Shown one piece after another: positions 60,229-64,000 of a stretch of DNA of 64,000 nucleotides. The notes below the pieces were generated by a model. That model worked only from the letters and a program-made list of their open reading frames with translations, was not told where the DNA came from and made no database searches. Positions within the stretch are counted from its first letter, which is position 1. The number at the start of each line of letters is the position of its first letter. The DNA comes from Massariosphaeria phaeospora (lineage: Eukaryota; Ascomycota; Dothideomycetes; Pleosporales). A program made the translations under genes and the position numbers. The stretch lies in assembly GCA_011032825.1 (NCBI GenBank), contig JAADJZ010000033.1, positions 186,001 through 250,000 on the forward strand. The letters are read 5' to 3'.

Positions 60229-61575
60229 CTACCCGAAGATCTCGCCCTGCCACGGCGACCTAACCGTCGCCGTCCGCGTCATCTCCACTCGCAGTTTCTT
60301 CTCCGAATTATGCCGCTCCACAGCCCCATACCGCACCGCCAAATCCCCGCGTTCAATCGTCACCATATCCGCAGTCGCGTTGCCGTCCAGAGTTTCCATG
60401 AGCGGCGCGCCGAAAGCCCGGGCTATCTCCAGCGGGTTTAACGATACTTTTCTGCCTAGGTCCCAGAAGCCGGCGTACAACGGGATGATTGCTGCTACGC
60501 TCGCGATGGACAGAAATATGCCGCTGATTACTAGTGCTTTGTCGGTGCGGTAGACGGCCTGCGGGTGCGTTGCTGGGTTTGTACTGCCGCTGGAATAGTT
60601 ATTGCCGTTTTCGGATACTGTCAGGGATCGTTGGAACAGCGGACCTCTTAGGAATGAGGTTGCAGCGAGCAGGCATGCTGTATCCCAGGTTATTTATAGC
60701 CTACATTTTCATTTTGAAGATGAGCTTACCAACTGCGACCACGTTGAACTGTAAACGGATTATCCGCTTGAAGGCTGGCCAAATGTTGGCCGAGTCGTAC
60801 GTGTCGTGTAAAGAGGACAACTATGAGGGTCAGTGTTTCTGGGTCGTACTTTTGTGAACGTGAGATCTGGCAAAGCTTACTGTAGTCCCCTGCAGCAACT
60901 GCCGCCACACCCTGATTACCAACCCGTCCGCCAACGCAAACAATACCAGAAAGTTCATCAGAGCCTCGAAAACCGCGATATATACGCCAGGCTGGGCGTT
61001 GTCGTTTCCGACCTTCCAGTCTTCAATCGCTATACCATCACTCGCGAGAAGAATTCCAGCCGAGACTCCAGTGACTTGATCGCCGTTAGCAGATGCACCG
61101 AGCGTATAGATAGATAGTAGTCGGCCATACGTATGACTATCGCAGACAACGCCGCGAAACCCCACCAGGGAAACCGGATCCAAAACCCCGTCAACCACGG
61201 CTCCAGCATGTGTCTCGGTTGGCGAAAGTACTGGCGCGAGTCTTTCGGTGGATTCCAGTCGGCTGGGAGCACGCTGGCTTGGCTTTCGGGATCCGAACTG
61301 CCTGCGCTCGTGGACCGGAAATGCGTGTAGTTCGACCATGCTACGGGCTCTTGGTAGGGTGTATGAGGATCTGCTTGGGTTCCGAAGATCGAGGGTCTCA
61401 TTGTAACGAGCTGCTCTTGGACGGGAGCCATCGGTGGAGGCCGCTGTAGGGTGGGCGGCGATGCGGTCCATGAACTCGGGTCAGGTGGCGATACTCCTAA
61501 TGGTTGTTGACTGTAGCCAGCCGGCGGCTGCCCTTGCACTACTTCCCGTGAGTACCCTGCGCCATAGTAGTCCAT
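60229..61575 (-). CDS. multi-pass membrane protein of a fungal family, 392 aa
   Basis: Four exons, 61131-61575, 60881-61074, 60730-60820 and 60229-60677, with introns of 52-60 nt, all keeping frame. Residues 1-115 are Pro/Gln/Tyr-rich and cytosolic-looking. There are about four membrane spans: around WIRFPWWGFAALSAIVI, YIAVFEALMNFLVLFALADG, VVAVACLLAATSFLRGPLFQ and ALVISGIFLSIASVAAIIPL. Between the second and third is QLLQGTTLSSLHDTYDSA. After the last span, FWDLGRKVSLNPLEIARAFG and NATADMV resemble a widespread fungal membrane family with segments of this kind. I cannot name its Pfam entry with certainty and its function is unknown. The C-terminus (GEIFG) follows a charged, non-membrane tail. 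Confidence 0.72.
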
Positions 61576-63621
61576 GAGAGGCGAATATTGTGAGAACCGG
61601 GACCCGAGAGTCCAGTCAGTTCAAAAGATCGTATTGTGCTCCATGCCAGCAGAAGTCGAATTATTGTTATCTTGATCCAGGTCCCAGATAAATTATGGTC
61701 GCCGGCAGTCCGATTTAACGCTCACAGATGGCACGGCTCAACCGTTCCAAATCTCGAAGGTCGGAAAGTAAGCATCGTTCCTCGGAAAGAAGCGCGAGTG
61801 GTAAGTTATGTACCGGCTCCTTCCCGTCAAAATCTTTAGCGTCTCTAACTTCCCAACTTAGAAGTGCTAGAAATCCTTCACCCGCATCCGACAATCTCAT
61901 TCGCTTGCTCCACATTTGCGAGACAGTTTGCTGTGCGGCGTGCCAGGCTCGTGGTCTTCTTGTCCTGAACAAGGCTGGTCTGAAACACGAACGAGATCTC
62001 AGCCGAAAGGATTGGTGCTCTTGTGGCTGTGCGGGCCCGTGCCATTAATGAGACCGGAAGGGATTTCGCCGGCTCTTGTACCTGTGCAAAGCCCAGTGTT
62101 ATCAAAAGCCCGAGTCCTGGTCATCGTCGTTTGATACGGTATCTCTACGTAAAATGGACAAAGCCAGAGGTTTTGTACCTGGCTGTACCACATAGCGCAG
62201 CTGTTGTGATGGATCATGGTGGATAATGGGCTATCTGGAGAATACTTGAACCTTCAGATCCCGTGGAATGTCTCAGATAGCTCGCCGTCGAGTCATCCTC
62301 CCAGTTCTTCGCAGGAGTTTGCTATAACGTCGTGTTGGCCGCTTGAGCTGGAGGATCAGCTGCGAAACATAAAGGATCGCGGCAGGAGCGAAAAAAAGCC
62401 TCATGATCGGAGCGTCGTTACGCCTAGGTACAAGTCTTCGCACGATAGCTTTCGGCAAAGGGGCCGTTTTTCGCAATCCATAGATAGGTAGAGGATGGTG
62501 GAACAGGAGTGAGTGTAAGATGTTGGAGACACACTGACCCTGAAGACGAGGCGGAGTAGCGCTAATCATGATAGCTAAACCTAAACCGAACTAGCGAAAT
62601 CAGCGACCTGTGCTTTTCTCCACGTTAATTCATTATGGGGAATATCTTATGCAAGATTCATGCGTGCAAGATTGAGGCTACGATGATAAGCTGAGCGCTA
62701 ATACCACTGGGATCAAAATAGAAGACCTGACTAAGAGTAATACCATCCAACTTATCATGAGTTTCAAAGCTTCAAGGCGTACATGTCATGAGCTCAGTCG
62801 AAGGAGTTCCTTTGGCCTAGTGAACGCCCTAAGAAACGAACGTTCCAGGGTATAAGTTCCTTGGGTACCCCGTACAACTCCCGGATCCTACGAACCAGTC
62901 TATTATAGGTAACACAAGTATGCCTAGAAAGACAGAGCGAGAGAGAGAAGTCTGCTTGAAATAGGCCAAAAGGAAACGACGAAAAGAAAGGTCGTAGAGT
63001 TAAGCGACCTCGTGAACCAATCTAACCAAGCGATCTAAACACTCCATTGAGGCTGTGATTCTGGGTCTAGCGATGTGATAAGTCCGTAAGGAGCAGTTGA
63101 CCACAGCGCCGTCATGACCGCATCGAGCTCCATCCTGTTGGTGGTGGCTACGTGGCGTTGCTGTGATAGTTACCGCACCTTCCTAGCAGGATTCATTACT
63201 GGTAAAGTCAGACTTTAGGTGATCCTCTTGACAGCCTAAGAGATTTTAGCAATAGGTAGATAGTGTTCTTCTATATATACAAAGCCTTAGATAATGTCTA
63301 AGTAGGGCTTGTAAAAGTAAGAGGTAGCAAGCCTACCTAGATGCGCATCGGAAACGAATTATGCCAGCCGTATTCGCTTTCGAGAGTTGGAAGAAGACTG
63401 CAGCTCGGAACGCGGATCTATCTGCACTTGAAACGAAACGAGTGGAGCGTACTGGAGGAGAGAAGGATGAGAATGTGACGCCCGAGGGGAAGAAACGCGA
63501 CACGTCTCGGCTGAACTTACCGGTAATTCGGACTAGCTTCCCCACCCCGGCATAGTTCCCTCCGGTTTTTCCGACCTTCAAAGTTCCCAACCCCATCTCA
63601 AAATGCACACTCTTCTCCTGC
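61576..63621. other. gene-free region, 2 kb
   Basis: Open frames up to 106 codons have no support. 62570-63330 is AT-richer and carries the diverged repeat at 63203-63280. Confidence 0.5.
63203..63280 (+). repeat. diverged dispersed repeat, copy 2
   Basis: Aligns with 5268-5350 through CAGACTTTA, ATCCTCTT, CTAAGAG and TAGATAGT at matching spacing. Confidence 0.5.
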
Positions 63622-64000
63622 TCAGAACATAATCTTTGTACGGGCGGAACTAGTCTCCTTCACATGGAGGAGTTCTGCACGCAGACTTGCTTCATCAAGC
63701 GCACTTAGTAGTCTGGGTGTCACAGTTGGAGGCTGCTTTCCGATTCCGTATCGTTTGAGACCTTCCGTTATGGCTATTTTGTACTTTGCCACGGTATGTT
63801 GGTCGAAATTCGCGTTCCCAAGTCGTAGATTGTTTGGGTAGAGGATGTAGCATGCCGCTCCTGGGCTATTCGAGGTCACGTTGTTTAGGAAAACGCGATC
63901 TTTATCAGTGATAAGGTTTTTCAGCGCCCACCTTGGGACTTCTCCCGTCGTTTTCGCTTTAGTCGCTTTGTGTACTCCTGTGAACTCCTTGTAGAGATTT
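63622..64000 (-). CDS. partial gene of unknown function, runs off the right edge
   Basis: The minus strand is open from the window edge to a TAG at 63622-63624: about 125 residues, beginning inside the protein (NLYKEFTGVHKATKAK). It is basic to neutral with segments PRWALKNLITDKDRVFLNN, ACYILYPNNLRLGNANFD and VTPRLLSALDEASLRAELL. No domain is recognised. The start lies outside the window, and an intron cannot be excluded. It could also be a piece of a repeat-encoded protein. Confidence 0.45.
   Translation of the reverse strand, partial: NLYKEFTGVHKATKAKTTGEVPRWALKNLITDKDRVFLNNVTSNSPGAACYILYPNNLRLGNANFDQHTVAKYKIAITEGLKRYGIGKQPPTVTPRLLSALDEASLRAELLHVKETSSARTKIMF

Overview
The window is nuclear DNA of a filamentous ascomycete, most likely a Dothideomycete-like mould (the class is inference). 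Genes carry short introns, mostly 42-100 nt, of the GTRNGT...CTRAC...YAG type, wobble positions favour C, and the families are fungal: tyrosinase, DUF3632, GH131, DUF604-type GT31, vanillyl-alcohol oxidase, tail-anchored heme oxygenase. Exon structures below were assembled by hand from splice signals and reading-frame continuity. There are about 20 credible intact genes, one partial gene at the right edge and three decayed ones.

Layout. 0-10 kb: a broken tyrosinase gene, a Ser/Pro-rich protein, a gene-poor stretch, then GT31 glycosyltransferase and secreted GH131 glucanase on the minus strand. 10-24 kb: heme oxygenase, DUF3632 protein, an unknown protein, a multi-finger C2H2 protein, an ER-type E2 ubiquitin-conjugating enzyme (UBC6/UBE2J type) and a conserved-looking unknown; between them lie a dispersed repeat with inverted ends and a 24-bp minisatellite. 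24-34 kb: epoxide hydrolase, an RRM-like protein, a BTB protein, vanillyl-alcohol oxidase and zinc alcohol dehydrogenase. 34-54 kb: a three-module polysaccharide deacetylase, two zinc/coiled-coil paralogues on either side of an MFS sugar transporter, GH3 beta-glucosidase and an ACMSD-type amidohydrolase. 54-64 kb: DNA polymerase delta catalytic subunit, a frameshifted third zinc/coiled-coil paralogue, another decayed coiled-coil gene, a multi-pass membrane protein and a partial unknown gene.

Themes. Glycan remodelling and uptake recur (GT31, GH131, deacetylase, MFS, GH3), as does aromatic/xenobiotic chemistry (tyrosinase, VAO, ADH, epoxide hydrolase, amidohydrolase). These look like a saprotroph or plant-associate repertoire, not one coregulated cluster.

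The most novel signal is a protein family present three times (40.6, 44.8-47.7 and 58.4-59.2 kb): an N-terminal coiled coil and a C-terminal domain whose cysteines run as a Zn2Cys6-like array followed at once by a CCCH-like finger. One copy is compact (163 aa), one is expanded by about ten glutamine-rich repeats (about 930 aa), and one is a pseudogene. I cannot match this arrangement to a named family.
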